Under the pieces are notes generated by a model. That model was not told where the DNA came from and searched no databases. It saw only the letters and a list, made by a program, of their open reading frames with translations. Made by a program: the position numbers and the translations under genes. Positions 19,574 through 29,486 of a stretch of 32,275 bases of DNA are shown in pieces (positions within the stretch are counted from its first letter, which is position 1; every line of letters begins with the position of its first letter). Source of the DNA: Pseudomonadota bacterium (GTDB lineage Bacteria > Pseudomonadota > Gammaproteobacteria > Burkholderiales > Gallionellaceae); NCBI GenBank assembly GCA_026399735.1, contig JAPLQK010000089.1, positions 1 to 32,275 of the forward strand, read 5' to 3'.

Positions 19574-19603
19574 AAAAACGGCGCCCAGTGCGCCGTTTTT
19601 TTT
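19574..19603. terminator. Intrinsic, probably bidirectional terminator between leuA and the convergent PEP-CTERM gene
   Basis: AAACGGCGC-CCAGT-GCGCCGTTT followed by a T-run; the A-run on the other side gives a U-tract for the minus strand. Confidence 0.9.
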
Positions 19604-19618
19604 ATATCCTGGCTTGGA

Positions 19619-20269
19619 TTATGCGTCGAGATTCTTGCGACGACGTGCAGTGAAACCGATCAGTCCCAAACCGGTCAGCAGCAGGGCGCCGGTGGCAGGT
19701 TCAGGGACTGCGCTGCCGCCGGTGATAATATTGTCCACAGAAAAACCGTTGAATGTCGGGGATGCGCTTCCGCTGCTGGAAAAAGTGACTGAAGCAAGAT
19801 TGGTGAAAGCGCTGTTGAATAAATAACTTGTGAAATTCAGCGCGCCGGCCGCATTCGATGTCTTGTCGATCAGGAAGGATTGAGAGACCGATCCGCCGCC
19901 GCTCAACAGCGCAACAACATCGATCTGCGTCGGGATGTATTGGGGCGCGCCATATGGGTTAAAGTTAAAAGATCCTGCGCCGTCAAATCCAGTCAGGCTA
20001 AAGGCACCGCCGCCGGTCTGTGACATGGTCAGGGATGAAGGGCCATAGGGTGCAAGCACGAAATTGGTTCCGTTCACCGGGCAAGACCCGCTGCAAAATT
20101 GCGTGTTAACGATGAGCGAAGCTTGGCCGTTGAGAGAGAAATTAAAACCGCCTGAGGAAAAAGCGCCCATTGCATAGAGGGGAACATCTTCAAAGGTAAT
20201 GGTGTTCGCGTGACTTTGCACAGGCATGAATAAAACCAGCAATGCCAAGCCCAAACGGAAAAGTGACAT
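19619..20269 (-). CDS. PEP-CTERM sorting domain-containing secreted protein
   Basis: Signal peptide MSLFRLGLALLVLFMPVQSHA; C-terminus AVPEPATGALLLTGLGLIGFTARRRKNLDA (PEP motif, TM segment, Arg-rich tail). Start at 20269 supported by GGTGA upstream. Confidence 0.85.
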   Translation of the reverse strand: MSLFRLGLALLVLFMPVQSHANTITFEDVPLYAMGAFSSGGFNFSLNGQASLIVNTQFCSGSCPVNGTNFVLAPYGPSSLTMSQTGGGAFSLTGFDGAGSFNFNPYGAPQYIPTQIDVVALLSGGGSVSQSFLIDKTSNAAGALNFTSYLFNSAFTNLASVTFSSSGSASPTFNGFSVDNIITGGSAVPEPATGALLLTGLGLIGFTARRRKNLDA

Positions 20270-20392
20270 GAATTTCACCAAAAAATGACAGTTGAAAAAT
20301 TTCATTACGGACTGTAACTGAAATTTATTCGAAAGTAAAAAGCTAACAGGTTCATTGAGCAATAAATAATAGACTGACCGCATGCTTTATTT

Positions 20393-23158
20393 TTAGCCAC
20401 TATTCCTTAATCCCGTTGCAATCCCGTTGATGGTCAGGTGAATTGCGCGCTTCACCAGTTCGTTGTCTTCTCCTGCGCGGTGGCGTTCCAGCAGCGATAC
20501 CTGCAAGTGATTGAGCGGGTCGATATAGGGTGAACGTGTCAGCAGGCTGCGTGCGAACGCCGGATTGTCCTGCAACAGCGTGGTGTTGCCGGTAACGGCG
20601 AACAGCATTTCAACCGTATCTTCCCATTCGCTGTGAATTGCATTGAAAATACGTTCGCGCAATTCCACGTCTTCCACAAGGCCTGCATAGCGTGAGGCGA
20701 TCCCCATGTCTGTCTTGGACAGCACCATGTCCATATTCGACATCAGCCCCCGGAAGAACGCCCATTCCCTGTACATGGCTTGCAGTTGCGCCAAGCCTGC
20801 CTCGCCTTCACGGGCGATAAACTGTTTTACTGCGCTGCCAAAACCCAGCCAGCCCGGCAATAAGGTGCGGTTCAGACCCCAGCTGAATACCCAGGGGATC
20901 GCGCGCAAATCTTCAATGCGGTCTGAGGCTTTTCGTGCCGACGGGCGGCTGCCGATGTTGAGTTCGGCAATTTCGCGGATCGGCGTGGCGGTGAAAAAAT
21001 ATTCGGTAAATCCAGGTGTTTCATACACCAGTTTGCGATACGCCGCGAACGCATCGAGGCTCAACGCTTCCATAATGCGGTGGAATTCCGGCATCGTGCT
21101 GTCATCGCCGTGATGGTGCAGCAATGTGGCCTCCATCGTGGCGGCAATCAGCGTTTCGAGATTGCGCTGGCCGATCTCCGGGTTGGAGTATTTGCTGGAA
21201 ATCACTTCACCCTGTTCGGTGATACGAATCTGACCATTCACGCTGCCGGGCGGCTGTGCCAGAATAGCCGCATAGCTTGGACCGCCACCTCGACCGACAG
21301 TGCCGCCGCGCCCGTGGAACAGACGCAGTTCGATGCCATATTTGGCAAATACATTTACCAGTACCAGTTCGGCTTTATAGAGTTCCCAGTTGGCCGTGAC
21401 ATAGCCGCCGTCCTTGTTGCTGTCGGAATAACCCAGCATGACTTCCTGAGTGTTGCCGCGTTCAGCCAGCAACTGGCGGTAGTAGGGAATGGCAAACAGT
21501 TCGTCCATGATAGGCCCGCAGCTGCGCAGATCTTCGATGGTTTCGAACAGGGGGATGATGTTGACGTGCAGTGCATCGGCTTCAAGCAGTCTGACCTGTT
21601 GCAGCATCAGCGCCAGTTCCAGCATGTCGCTCACTGCATCGGTCTTGGAGATGATGTGATTGGGCAGTGCTGCTCGGCCAAAACGCTGATGAATATCTGC
21701 TGCTGCCAGCATGATGTTCAATTCGCTTCTGGCTATATCGGAATACTGTTCAAGGTTGACCATGAGCGGGCGGCCTGCCTGCAGCGTCCCGAGCAGGACT
21801 TCGCGGCGTGCTGCTTCGTCGAGATCGGAATAGTTTGAAGCGATCCCGCCATGAGTCAGCAACTCGCTGACGGTTTGTTCATGTATCGCGCTGTGCTGGC
21901 GCATGTCGAGCGGTGCCAGATGAAAGCCGAAAACTTCTGCAGAACGGCGCAGGTTGGAGAGTCTTCCTCGCGCCAGATATTCGGCGCCGTGCTGGCGCAG
22001 CGAATCAATCAGCACGGTCAGGTCGGCGATGAACTGTTGCGGGTTGGCATAGGGTTCAGCTTCTTTGTCGACAGGGGGCAGATGAGAAATTTCGTGACCT
22101 AGCTGTTTGGCTGTCGCAGACAGACGCGAATAAATCAGAATCAGCGCGCGCCGATAGGGTTCGTCAAGACGGCTGACGGCTTTGTCAGGCGAACTGTCTG
22201 ACAGTTGGCGCAGCTCATCGCTGATATCCGCCAGCCGGTCGGTCAGGGAAAGGCGTTGACCCAGGATATGCGTTTCTTTCAGGTAATGTTCGAGCGCTAC
22301 GGCAGAATGTTGTTGCACTGCGTATTGCATCACATCGTGCGTGACGAAAGGATTGCCGTCGCGGTCTCCGCCTATCCAGCTGCCTACCTTTAACAGCGCA
22401 GGAATCTGGATATTCTTGTCGAACCGTGCTTCCAGCTGTTTTTCCAGCTTGGCATAAATCTTGGGAATTTCATTCAAAAAGGTGTAGCGGTAAAACTCCA
22501 GACCATTCCTGATTTCGTCATGCACATTCAGTTTAGCAGTGCGCAACATGCGTGTCTGCCACAAGATCAGAATGAAGCGGCGCAAGGCATTTTCGTTCTC
22601 ATCGAGATCTTCCGGTGTCATATCCAGCCGGTCACGGTCGGACAGCAGGCTGGAGATAATCAGATGACAGTCGAGAATGCTTTTGCGCTGGACTTCTGTG
22701 GGATGTGCAGTCAGTACCGGCGAGATCAGCGCGCTGTTCAGGAATGCCTGCATGGTTTCTGCGGTAACCGGCTTTTTTTCGAGCCTGTCCAGCGCCAGCA
22801 GCAGGCTGCCGTCTTTCGGCGGGCTTCCGGCTTTCAGGTGGGCGCGATGACGGCGGTTGTGGTGTAAATCCTCGGCGATATTGGTCAGTTGAGAGAAGTA
22901 GCTGAAGGCGCGCACCACCGAGAGTGTATCGCCGGGTGTCAGTGCATCGAGCATCTGTTCCAACTGTTCTCCGTCCTGATCGTCCTGCGTCTTGCGAAAT
23001 CGTACAGCAGAGCGGCGCACGTTTTCGACCAGCAAAAATGTTTCTTCGCCTTCCTGTTCGCGCAGCGTGTCGCCCAGGATTCGGCCTAACAGGCGTACAT
23101 CCTCGCGGAATGGCAAGTCTTTACTGGAAATATCGGCAGGTGCAGAAAATAAGTTCAT
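20393..23158 (-). CDS. ppc: Phosphoenolpyruvate carboxylase
   Basis: [93 protein letters not shown]-terminal RNSG. Confidence 0.97.
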   Translation of the reverse strand: MNLFSAPADISSKDLPFREDVRLLGRILGDTLREQEGEETFLLVENVRRSAVRFRKTQDDQDGEQLEQMLDALTPGDTLSVVRAFSYFSQLTNIAEDLHHNRRHRAHLKAGSPPKDGSLLLALDRLEKKPVTAETMQAFLNSALISPVLTAHPTEVQRKSILDCHLIISSLLSDRDRLDMTPEDLDENENALRRFILILWQTRMLRTAKLNVHDEIRNGLEFYRYTFLNEIPKIYAKLEKQLEARFDKNIQIPALLKVGSWIGGDRDGNPFVTHDVMQYAVQQHSAVALEHYLKETHILGQRLSLTDRLADISDELRQLSDSSPDKAVSRLDEPYRRALILIYSRLSATAKQLGHEISHLPPVDKEAEPYANPQQFIADLTVLIDSLRQHGAEYLARGRLSNLRRSAEVFGFHLAPLDMRQHSAIHEQTVSELLTHGGIASNYSDLDEAARREVLLGTLQAGRPLMVNLEQYSDIARSELNIMLAAADIHQRFGRAALPNHIISKTDAVSDMLELALMLQQVRLLEADALHVNIIPLFETIEDLRSCGPIMDELFAIPYYRQLLAERGNTQEVMLGYSDSNKDGGYVTANWELYKAELVLVNVFAKYGIELRLFHGRGGTVGRGGGPSYAAILAQPPGSVNGQIRITEQGEVISSKYSNPEIGQRNLETLIAATMEATLLHHHGDDSTMPEFHRIMEALSLDAFAAYRKLVYETPGFTEYFFTATPIREIAELNIGSRPSARKASDRIEDLRAIPWVFSWGLNRTLLPGWLGFGSAVKQFIAREGEAGLAQLQAMYREWAFFRGLMSNMDMVLSKTDMGIASRYAGLVEDVELRERIFNAIHSEWEDTVEMLFAVTGNTTLLQDNPAFARSLLTRSPYIDPLNHLQVSLLERHRAGEDNELVKRAIHLTINGIATGLRNSG

Positions 23159-23231
23159 CACTGTATACACAAAATGGCGCGGCAGCCTCCGTGTTAGAAT
23201 GCACCGCGTAATTAATCACAAGGAAAATTCG

Positions 23232-24185
23232 ATGAGTCCAGCTTCCTCAACCTCACCCACTCCACTGGCTCGCCTGGTTATTGCGTCGCGTGAAAGCGCA
23301 CTGGCCATGTGGCAAGCCGAACACATCAGGGACAGATTGCGTGCATTATATCCGCAAACCGAAGTCAGTATCCTGGGCATGACCACACAAGGCGATCAGA
23401 TTTTAGATGTCAGTCTGTCAAAAATAGGCGGCAAGGGCTTGTTTGTCAAGGAACTGGAAACCGCACTCGAAGACGGACGTGCGGATTTTGCCGTGCATTC
23501 GTTAAAAGATGTGCCTATGGTTTTACCGACAGGTTTTGTACTGGCAGCGATCGGTGAGCGCGAAGACCCGCACGATGCGCTGGTATCCAATCTGTATGGC
23601 AGCCTGGCCGAATTGCCGGCAGGCAGCATAGTGGGTACATCAAGTTTGCGCCGCGAAAGCCAGTTGCGCGCGCGTTTTCCGCACTTGAAAATTGAACCGC
23701 TGCGCGGCAATGTACAGACGCGCTTGCGCAAGCTGGACGAGGGGTTGTATGCGGCGATCATACTTGCAGCGGCAGGCCTGAAACGTCTGGGTTTGTCGTC
23801 ACGCATACGCGCGATTATCAGCAGTGAAGACAGCCTGCCGGCGGTCGGTCAAGGTGCGCTGGGGATCGAATGTCGCGCCGACCGTGCTGATGTTGCAGCG
23901 ATGTTGCAACCGTTGCATCATGCCGGGACCGCTGCCTGCGTGCTGGCTGAACGCGCTATGAGTCGTGCGCTCAATGGCAGTTGTCAGGTGCCGCTGGGCG
24001 GATTCGCCGAGGTTCAAGGCGAGCAACTACGCATGCGCGGCTTTGTCGCAAGCACCGACGGTCAGCGCATGTTGCGTGCGGAAGCCGTGGGTGAAATTGA
24101 AAATCCGGAAGCACTGGGCCGCAAAATTGCAGGCGCTTTGCTTGCACAGGGGGCGGGTGAGATTTTAGCCGCATTGAATGGCTGA
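23232..24185 (+). CDS. hemC: Porphobilinogen deaminase (hydroxymethylbilane synthase)
   Basis: [22 protein letters not shown]...[29 protein letters not shown]...[37 protein letters not shown]; start at 23232 with AAGGAAAA upstream. Confidence 0.96.
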   Translation: MSPASSTSPTPLARLVIASRESALAMWQAEHIRDRLRALYPQTEVSILGMTTQGDQILDVSLSKIGGKGLFVKELETALEDGRADFAVHSLKDVPMVLPTGFVLAAIGEREDPHDALVSNLYGSLAELPAGSIVGTSSLRRESQLRARFPHLKIEPLRGNVQTRLRKLDEGLYAAIILAAAGLKRLGLSSRIRAIISSEDSLPAVGQGALGIECRADRADVAAMLQPLHHAGTAACVLAERAMSRALNGSCQVPLGGFAEVQGEQLRMRGFVASTDGQRMLRAEAVGEIENPEALGRKIAGALLAQGAGEILAALNG

Positions 24186-24936
24186 TAAACCGTTATCCGG
24201 TTTGAAAATTCTGGTCACGCGCCCGCGTGATCAGGCGCTGCAACTGGCGAAAGATATTGAGCAGGCGGGCGGAATCCCGTTGTTATTTCCGTTGCTGGAA
24301 ATAAAGCAGGTACCGGATATGCAGGTGCTTCAGGAACAAATCCTGAGGCTTTCACAGGCTGATCTTGCCATCTTTATCAGTCCGAATGCGGTGAAATACG
24401 GCATGGCGGCGATCCGTGCAACGGGCGGTTTGCCATCTGAACTCAGCATCGCCACAGTCGGGCAGGGGAGTGCAAATGCATTGCGCGAGCAGGGTGTGGC
24501 CGACGTGATCGTACCTGCGGAGCGATTCGACAGCGAAGGCTTGCTGGCACAATTGCCTGATGTTGCAGGATGGCGGGTGATGATATTTCGCGGGGATGGC
24601 GGACGCGAGTTGCTGGGCGATACACTCAAGGCGCGCGGTGCGATGGTGGAATATGTGACGTGTTACCATCGCAGCAAACTCCAACTCGATGTCGGTGAGT
24701 TATTGAATGCAGACGCGATTACCGTGACCAGCAGCGAGGCGTTGAGTCATTTGTGGCAGATACCGGACGACTTGAATCGGAAAATACTGTGCGATCGGCC
24801 TCTGTTTGTACCGCATCCGCGCATTGCAGGGTTGGCGCGCGGGCAAGGATGGACGGATGTGCATCAGACGGCTTCAGGGGATGACGGTTTGCTGTCCGGC
24901 TTGCTGGAATGGGCAAAAAACCATGATGAGGATTGA
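24178..24936 (+). CDS. hemD: Uroporphyrinogen-III synthase
   Basis: [37 protein letters not shown]...[11 protein letters not shown]; overlaps hemC by 8 nt. Confidence 0.9.
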   Translation: MADKPLSGLKILVTRPRDQALQLAKDIEQAGGIPLLFPLLEIKQVPDMQVLQEQILRLSQADLAIFISPNAVKYGMAAIRATGGLPSELSIATVGQGSANALREQGVADVIVPAERFDSEGLLAQLPDVAGWRVMIFRGDGGRELLGDTLKARGAMVEYVTCYHRSKLQLDVGELLNADAITVTSSEALSHLWQIPDDLNRKILCDRPLFVPHPRIAGLARGQGWTDVHQTASGDDGLLSGLLEWAKNHDED

Positions 24937-24948
24937 GACCGCAAGGGT

Positions 24949-24994
24949 CTTCCCCGCACAACTAAGGGGCTGAGCCCCAAGTTGTTGCGTGAAG
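24949..24994. repeat. Long imperfect inverted repeat between hemD and hemX
   Basis: CTTC..CGCA-CAACT-AA-GGGGC-TGA-GCCCC-A-AGTTG-T-TGCG-T-GAAG. Confidence 0.6.
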
Positions 24995-25013
24995 GATTCG
25001 GGACTGAGGAGCT

Positions 25014-26102
25014 ATGAACGGAAAATCTGACAGCGAATCGAAAGAGCCGGAGGCGCAGCGCAAGACTTCGCTGGCCGACGTGTTTGCACGGATAAGCATT
25101 ACCCAGTTAACACTAGCGCTGCTGGTGGCGGTTTTTGTCTGGCAATGGCTGGACGGGCACAATGCAATTAACGACATGCGTGAGGAACTGGCGAAGAAAA
25201 TTGCCGAGATGGATGGCGCCGCTCACGCGAATGCGATTCTGATTGCGAAAAACCAGGATGAGGTGCGCGAGATGTCGGTCAAGGTGGCGACCCTTGAATC
25301 CTACTATGCACAGGCGCAGAGTCAGCGCGCCGCGCTGGAAACCTTGTATAACAATTTCTCGATCAGTCGTGATGAAACCGCGCTGGCGGATGTCGAACAA
25401 CTGCTGTTGATTGCAGGACAGCAATTGCAATTGCTGGGCAATGTGAAAGCCGCGCTGATCGCCATGGAGAGTGCGGATGCTCGCTTGCAGCGCATGGATC
25501 GGCCTGCTTTCAACGGATTGCGTAAATCGATCGGTCAGGACATAGATAAGCTGCGCGCGCTGCCCAAGGTGGACGTCGCCGGAATAAATATGAAAATCAA
25601 CAGGTTATTGTCATCGGTAGATGAACTGCCGCTGATCGACCGGCATCGTCCTTCAGAAAATGTCGCTGCGATGGTGAAAGCGCCTGTCGAAAATGAGGGT
25701 GGCTGGCAAAAAATCCTGAATGCTGTCTGGCTGGAGGTCAAACAGCTGGTACGGATCGAGAACACAGGCCTGACGCAAATTGTGTTGTTGCCGCCCAAAC
25801 AGGAGTTTTTTCTGCGCGAAAATCTGAAGATGCGTCTGATCTCGGCGCGCCTGGCCCTGTTGTCGCGCGATGAAGACAGCTTCAGGCAGGAGTTGAAAAC
25901 CGCGCAGCTTTGGACGAAGCGTTACTTCGATGTCAAATCGCCTGAAGGATCGCACATGCTGGATGAACTGGGCACGCTGGCCGCTGCGAGCATCGATATC
26001 GAGCTGCCGGATATCGGTTCCAGTCTGCAAGCGGTGCGCAGTTATCGCCTGAGTCACGAAAAAGCACCCGTCATGCTTCGCACACCAAAGGCTGCGAAAT
26101 GA
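25014..26102 (+). CDS. hemX: HemX-family membrane protein (uroporphyrinogen-III C-methyltransferase-like annotation)
   Basis: N-terminal TM (LTLALLVAVFVWQWL), coiled-coil, C-terminal HemX domain (VWLEVKQLVRIENT...FFLRENLKMRLISARLALLSRDEDSFRQELKTAQLWTKRYFD). Confidence 0.88.
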   Translation: MNGKSDSESKEPEAQRKTSLADVFARISITQLTLALLVAVFVWQWLDGHNAINDMREELAKKIAEMDGAAHANAILIAKNQDEVREMSVKVATLESYYAQAQSQRAALETLYNNFSISRDETALADVEQLLLIAGQQLQLLGNVKAALIAMESADARLQRMDRPAFNGLRKSIGQDIDKLRALPKVDVAGINMKINRLLSSVDELPLIDRHRPSENVAAMVKAPVENEGGWQKILNAVWLEVKQLVRIENTGLTQIVLLPPKQEFFLRENLKMRLISARLALLSRDEDSFRQELKTAQLWTKRYFDVKSPEGSHMLDELGTLAAASIDIELPDIGSSLQAVRSYRLSHEKAPVMLRTPKAAK

Positions 26103-26608
26103 AATATCTGATTTCTATTCTGGTGCTGTTTGCGGCGGCAGTCGCGTTGGGCACAATATTGCAGAATACCGCTTACGTGTTGCTGGTTTATCCCCCGTAT
26201 CGCATCGAAGTATCGCTCAAACTTTTTGTTGTACTGTTTTTGCTGGTATTCGGCTTCGGATACTGGTTGATTCATTTGTTGCTTGCCACTACGCAACTGC
26301 CTGATTTAGTACAAAAAATTCGGCAAGACCGTGCGCGGAGCAATGCGCGCAAGCTGTTGGACGTGGCGTTGAGGGCCTTTTTTGAAGGTCGTTACGCCGA
26401 AGCGGAGAAGGCCGCAACAAGAGCCATCAGGCATGGTGAGAGTTCCGTCTTGTATGAAATTATCGCAGCGCGTGCGGCGCATGAACAGAAGGCCTTTGAA
26501 CGGCGCAATGCCTATTTGTCTTTAGCCGAAAGCCATACTCAGGGCGAGTCCACGATGCGTATGCTGGTGGCTGCCAGAAACAAGTTTGATCAAAGCAATC
26601 CGCCATGA
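26099..26608 (+). CDS. hemY: HemY-like protein, short (169 aa; N-terminal HemY region only)
   Basis: Two N-terminal TM segments, then LLDVALRAFFEGRYAEAEKAATRAIRHGE...IAARAAHEQKAFERRNAYLSLAE; ATGA overlap with hemX; stops where a second helical-repeat half would be expected. Confidence 0.75.
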   Translation: MKYLISILVLFAAAVALGTILQNTAYVLLVYPPYRIEVSLKLFVVLFLLVFGFGYWLIHLLLATTQLPDLVQKIRQDRARSNARKLLDVALRAFFEGRYAEAEKAATRAIRHGESSVLYEIIAARAAHEQKAFERRNAYLSLAESHTQGESTMRMLVAARNKFDQSNPP

Positions 26609-26795
26609 AAAGCCGTTGGTGCGCTGCTTAATTGCCGAGCATCAAGTCATTCGCGACCGCCGGTCACTTTTTCTGATGCATTGGTTCAGGAAAAACCAGA
26701 GGCTCGTTATCCATGCCGTTCAAAGCGTTCGCGGCGACTGACCTTGCCGCTGTATCAGTGTTCTTGCATGTTGCAATGCCTGTTGTGCGCATGGC

Positions 26796-28712
26796 TCAAG
26801 ACAGTCCTGCAATCGTACAATTTCTGCCAGCCGCCTTGGCGGCATAAAGTCGCGTATCAGCCTGATGCAGCATCGCTTCGGGACTTTCCAGTCCTGCATT
26901 GTCAGTCAGACCGATGCTGACCGTCAGACGCAGTGGCTTACTCATGGCTTGCAGCGTCTGAGAAGCAACGTGCTGACGCAGGCGTTCTGCATACGAAAAA
27001 CCGGCTTTTACAGCGCTATCCGGACAGATCACCATGAACTCCTCGCCACCCACGCGACACACCACGTCCTGTTTTCGTGCCGCTTGCTGCAAACTTTTGG
27101 CGACCAGTTTGAGCGCTTCATCTCCGGTTTGATGCCCATAGGTGTCATTGACCGTTTTGAAGTGATCGATATCCACCATCATGCAGCAAACGGGGCGCCG
27201 TGCCCGACTCGCTAATGCCCATTCCTGTTCCAGACGCTCCATGGCGTAGCGACGATTCGGCAAGCCTGTCAATGCATCGGTCAGCGCCAGTTCCTGCAGG
27301 CGCTTATTGGATGTGGCCAGCTCATCGGCAAACTGACGCAACTGCAAACGATCCTCTTCCTGCGCTTCCTGCATCTGGATGATGCGTTGCGCCGAACGCA
27401 GTCTGGCTGCCAGAACTCTTGGATTGATCGGTTTGGAAAGATAATCATTTGCACCCGCTTCAAAAGCTTCAATCAACTTTTCAGCGCTGTCTTGTGCCGT
27501 GACAATGAACACATAAATTTTGTGCCAGTCAGGATTTTTACGCAGTGCACGACAAAACTCGATACCGTCCAGCTCGGGCATAATCCAGTCGCTGATAATG
27601 AGCTGTGGAGGGTTGGTTTTAACAATTTCCAAGGCTTCACGTCCGTTACAGGCCGTCGTTACGCTGTGTCCGGATTTTTCCAGCAAAGTCTTGTAAAGCA
27701 GCCGAATTGCCCGGTCGTCGTCTACCAGAAGAATTTGCAATTTGAACAGGACAGATTGTGAACCGGGCAGTGCATCAATACCGAGCAACTCGGATGTAAT
27801 CGAGGCCGCATTGAGTATTTCCTCAAAAGGCGGGAGAGCCGGCACATTGATATTGAGCAGCGCGCCCCATTCCGTCATGCCGTGCATCACACGATCGCCG
27901 ACTTCAATGAGGGCAGCGGTTTCAACACCTGCACGGGTCGCAAGCAACATGAGTTGCGGGATCAGGCGATAACGTTCCGAAGGTTTTGAGGTGCACACTG
28001 AAGCCAGTCGATCGGAAAAATGGAACAAGTGAAGCAGTCGCCAGTTACGTTCGCCCTCGCTAAATTCGCTGGTCTCGGGTTGCTCAATATGCAACGCGAT
28101 CTCCTGGAAGAGTTTGGGCATTCCCCAGTCTGACAACATCAAAGCCGTAATTTGATTGTGATTAAAACCGAACGCGTTGCGCTCAAGTTCCATGAGGCTG
28201 CTGGCGCTGCCGGATTGAGCCAGCACCTGTGAATATTCCTGCGGAAAAATGCTGGCGAGTGCCAGGCGACCAATCTGAGACAAAAGCCCGAGTAAGAATG
28301 CCTCATCTGCCACGCCGACATGCATTTTTTCCACAATAGACTGTGCAGCGATGCCGGTACAAACCGAATGCGCCCAGAATTTTTGATAATCAAATCCTGT
28401 GCATGCACCTGCGCGAAAGTCTTCTATCAGAGAAAGACCCAGCGCCAATTGGCGTACTGATTTGATGCCCTGTACTGTTACCGCCTCGATGATGGAGGTG
28501 ATCGGACGTCCCTCGCGATGGACAAGCAGATTGGCCACCTTGATGATACGCCCGGCCAGAACAGGATCGCTGTTGATGAGGCGGGCAATTTGTTGCGTCG
28601 TGGTATTTTCTTGATCTGCTAACTGAATAATCTGCAGCGCAACGCCGCGCGGCGAGGGCATCTGCCCATGCGACTTGAATGCCTCGAATTCATAATTAAA
28701 CAATGAATTCAT
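26796..28712 (-). CDS. HDOD - response receiver - GGDEF (diguanylate cyclase) protein
   Basis: HDOD: MPSPRGVALQIIQLADQENTTTQQIARLINSDPVLAGRIIKVAN; REC: ILLVDDDRAIRLLYKTLL...LIISDWIMPELDGIEFCRALR; GGDEF: DALTGLPNRRYAMERLEQEW...RKQDVVCRVGGEEFMVI. Confidence 0.88.
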   Translation of the reverse strand: MNSLFNYEFEAFKSHGQMPSPRGVALQIIQLADQENTTTQQIARLINSDPVLAGRIIKVANLLVHREGRPITSIIEAVTVQGIKSVRQLALGLSLIEDFRAGACTGFDYQKFWAHSVCTGIAAQSIVEKMHVGVADEAFLLGLLSQIGRLALASIFPQEYSQVLAQSGSASSLMELERNAFGFNHNQITALMLSDWGMPKLFQEIALHIEQPETSEFSEGERNWRLLHLFHFSDRLASVCTSKPSERYRLIPQLMLLATRAGVETAALIEVGDRVMHGMTEWGALLNINVPALPPFEEILNAASITSELLGIDALPGSQSVLFKLQILLVDDDRAIRLLYKTLLEKSGHSVTTACNGREALEIVKTNPPQLIISDWIMPELDGIEFCRALRKNPDWHKIYVFIVTAQDSAEKLIEAFEAGANDYLSKPINPRVLAARLRSAQRIIQMQEAQEEDRLQLRQFADELATSNKRLQELALTDALTGLPNRRYAMERLEQEWALASRARRPVCCMMVDIDHFKTVNDTYGHQTGDEALKLVAKSLQQAARKQDVVCRVGGEEFMVICPDSAVKAGFSYAERLRQHVASQTLQAMSKPLRLTVSIGLTDNAGLESPEAMLHQADTRLYAAKAAGRNCTIAGLS

Positions 28713-28823
28713 GAGGTTATAACCGAAGTGCAAAAACCGTTTTTATGGTGATCCTGTTTCATAAACGCATTGACCAAAAAGCCGGGATGGTCGGAATTAA
28801 ATCACACAAGCCGACTGATTTTA

Positions 28824-28841
28824 ATACGTGCTGCCACGTAT
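28824..28841. repeat. Perfect 7-bp hairpin downstream of the FixJ-like gene
   Basis: ATACGTG-CTGC-CACGTAT; no strong U-tract. Confidence 0.5.
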
Positions 28842-28856
28842 CCGCACCGATAACCC

Positions 28857-29483
28857 TTAATTTATAAGGAGATAGCCAAGTTTTGCAACTATCTGAAATA
28901 ACTCGTTAAAATTTGCAGTCCCGGCTTTGGTGCAGATATGAGAGCGATGTAATTCGACAGTACGGTAACTTACACCCAGCTTGATACCGATATCTTTACA
29001 AGACAAACCTTCAACAGAAAGCGCCAGTACTTCCCGTTCCCGTTCAGTCAGTTCGGACATCCTGGAAGTGAAATTCAGGCGTTCCTGTTCACTTTTCAAT
29101 TGAAGGAAATAACTTTCCAGGACTTGCTGTACACGATTGACCAACGCCCCTCCTTCCACCGGTTTTATAAAAAAGTCTTTGGCGCCCTCTTTAACTGCCC
29201 GGACAATGCGTGGCACATCGCTAAACGCTGTCAGAAAAATAACGGGCATGGAATTACCCGATTTTATCAGCGCCTGTTGCACTTCCAGTCCGTCCATGCC
29301 ACTCATTCGAACATCCAGCAAAATACACCCCCATCCTCCGGGATTGCGAGTAAGTAATGCTTCTCCGGACTCAAAATCCTCGACAGGGTAGCCGGACACC
29401 TCCAGCAAAGTAACCAGACCATGTCTTACGGACGCATCGTCATCAACGACATACACGACGGGTTGTATTTTACGGTTTGACAT
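28857..29483 (-). CDS. FixJ-like response regulator (REC + LuxR HTH)
   Basis: VVYVVDDDASVRHGLVTLLE...GCILLDVRMSGMDGLEVQ...LTEREREVLALSVEGLSCKDIGIKLGVSYRTVELHRSHI. Confidence 0.9.
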   Translation of the reverse strand: MSNRKIQPVVYVVDDDASVRHGLVTLLEVSGYPVEDFESGEALLTRNPGGWGCILLDVRMSGMDGLEVQQALIKSGNSMPVIFLTAFSDVPRIVRAVKEGAKDFFIKPVEGGALVNRVQQVLESYFLQLKSEQERLNFTSRMSELTEREREVLALSVEGLSCKDIGIKLGVSYRTVELHRSHICTKAGTANFNELFQIVAKLGYLLIN

Positions 29484-29486
29484 ATA

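Noticed and set aside
21080-21838. 252-aa plus-strand ORF inside ppc
   Set aside because: Antisense shadow of ppc; no domain signature.
22992-23231. N-terminal extension of hemC in the ORF track
   Set aside because: Overlaps the ppc 5' end antisense; HemC homology begins after ATG 23232, which has a good SD.
26681-26920. 79-aa plus-strand ORF after hemY
   Set aside because: No HemY similarity by eye, Cys/Arg-rich, overlaps the 3' end of the GGDEF gene antisense.
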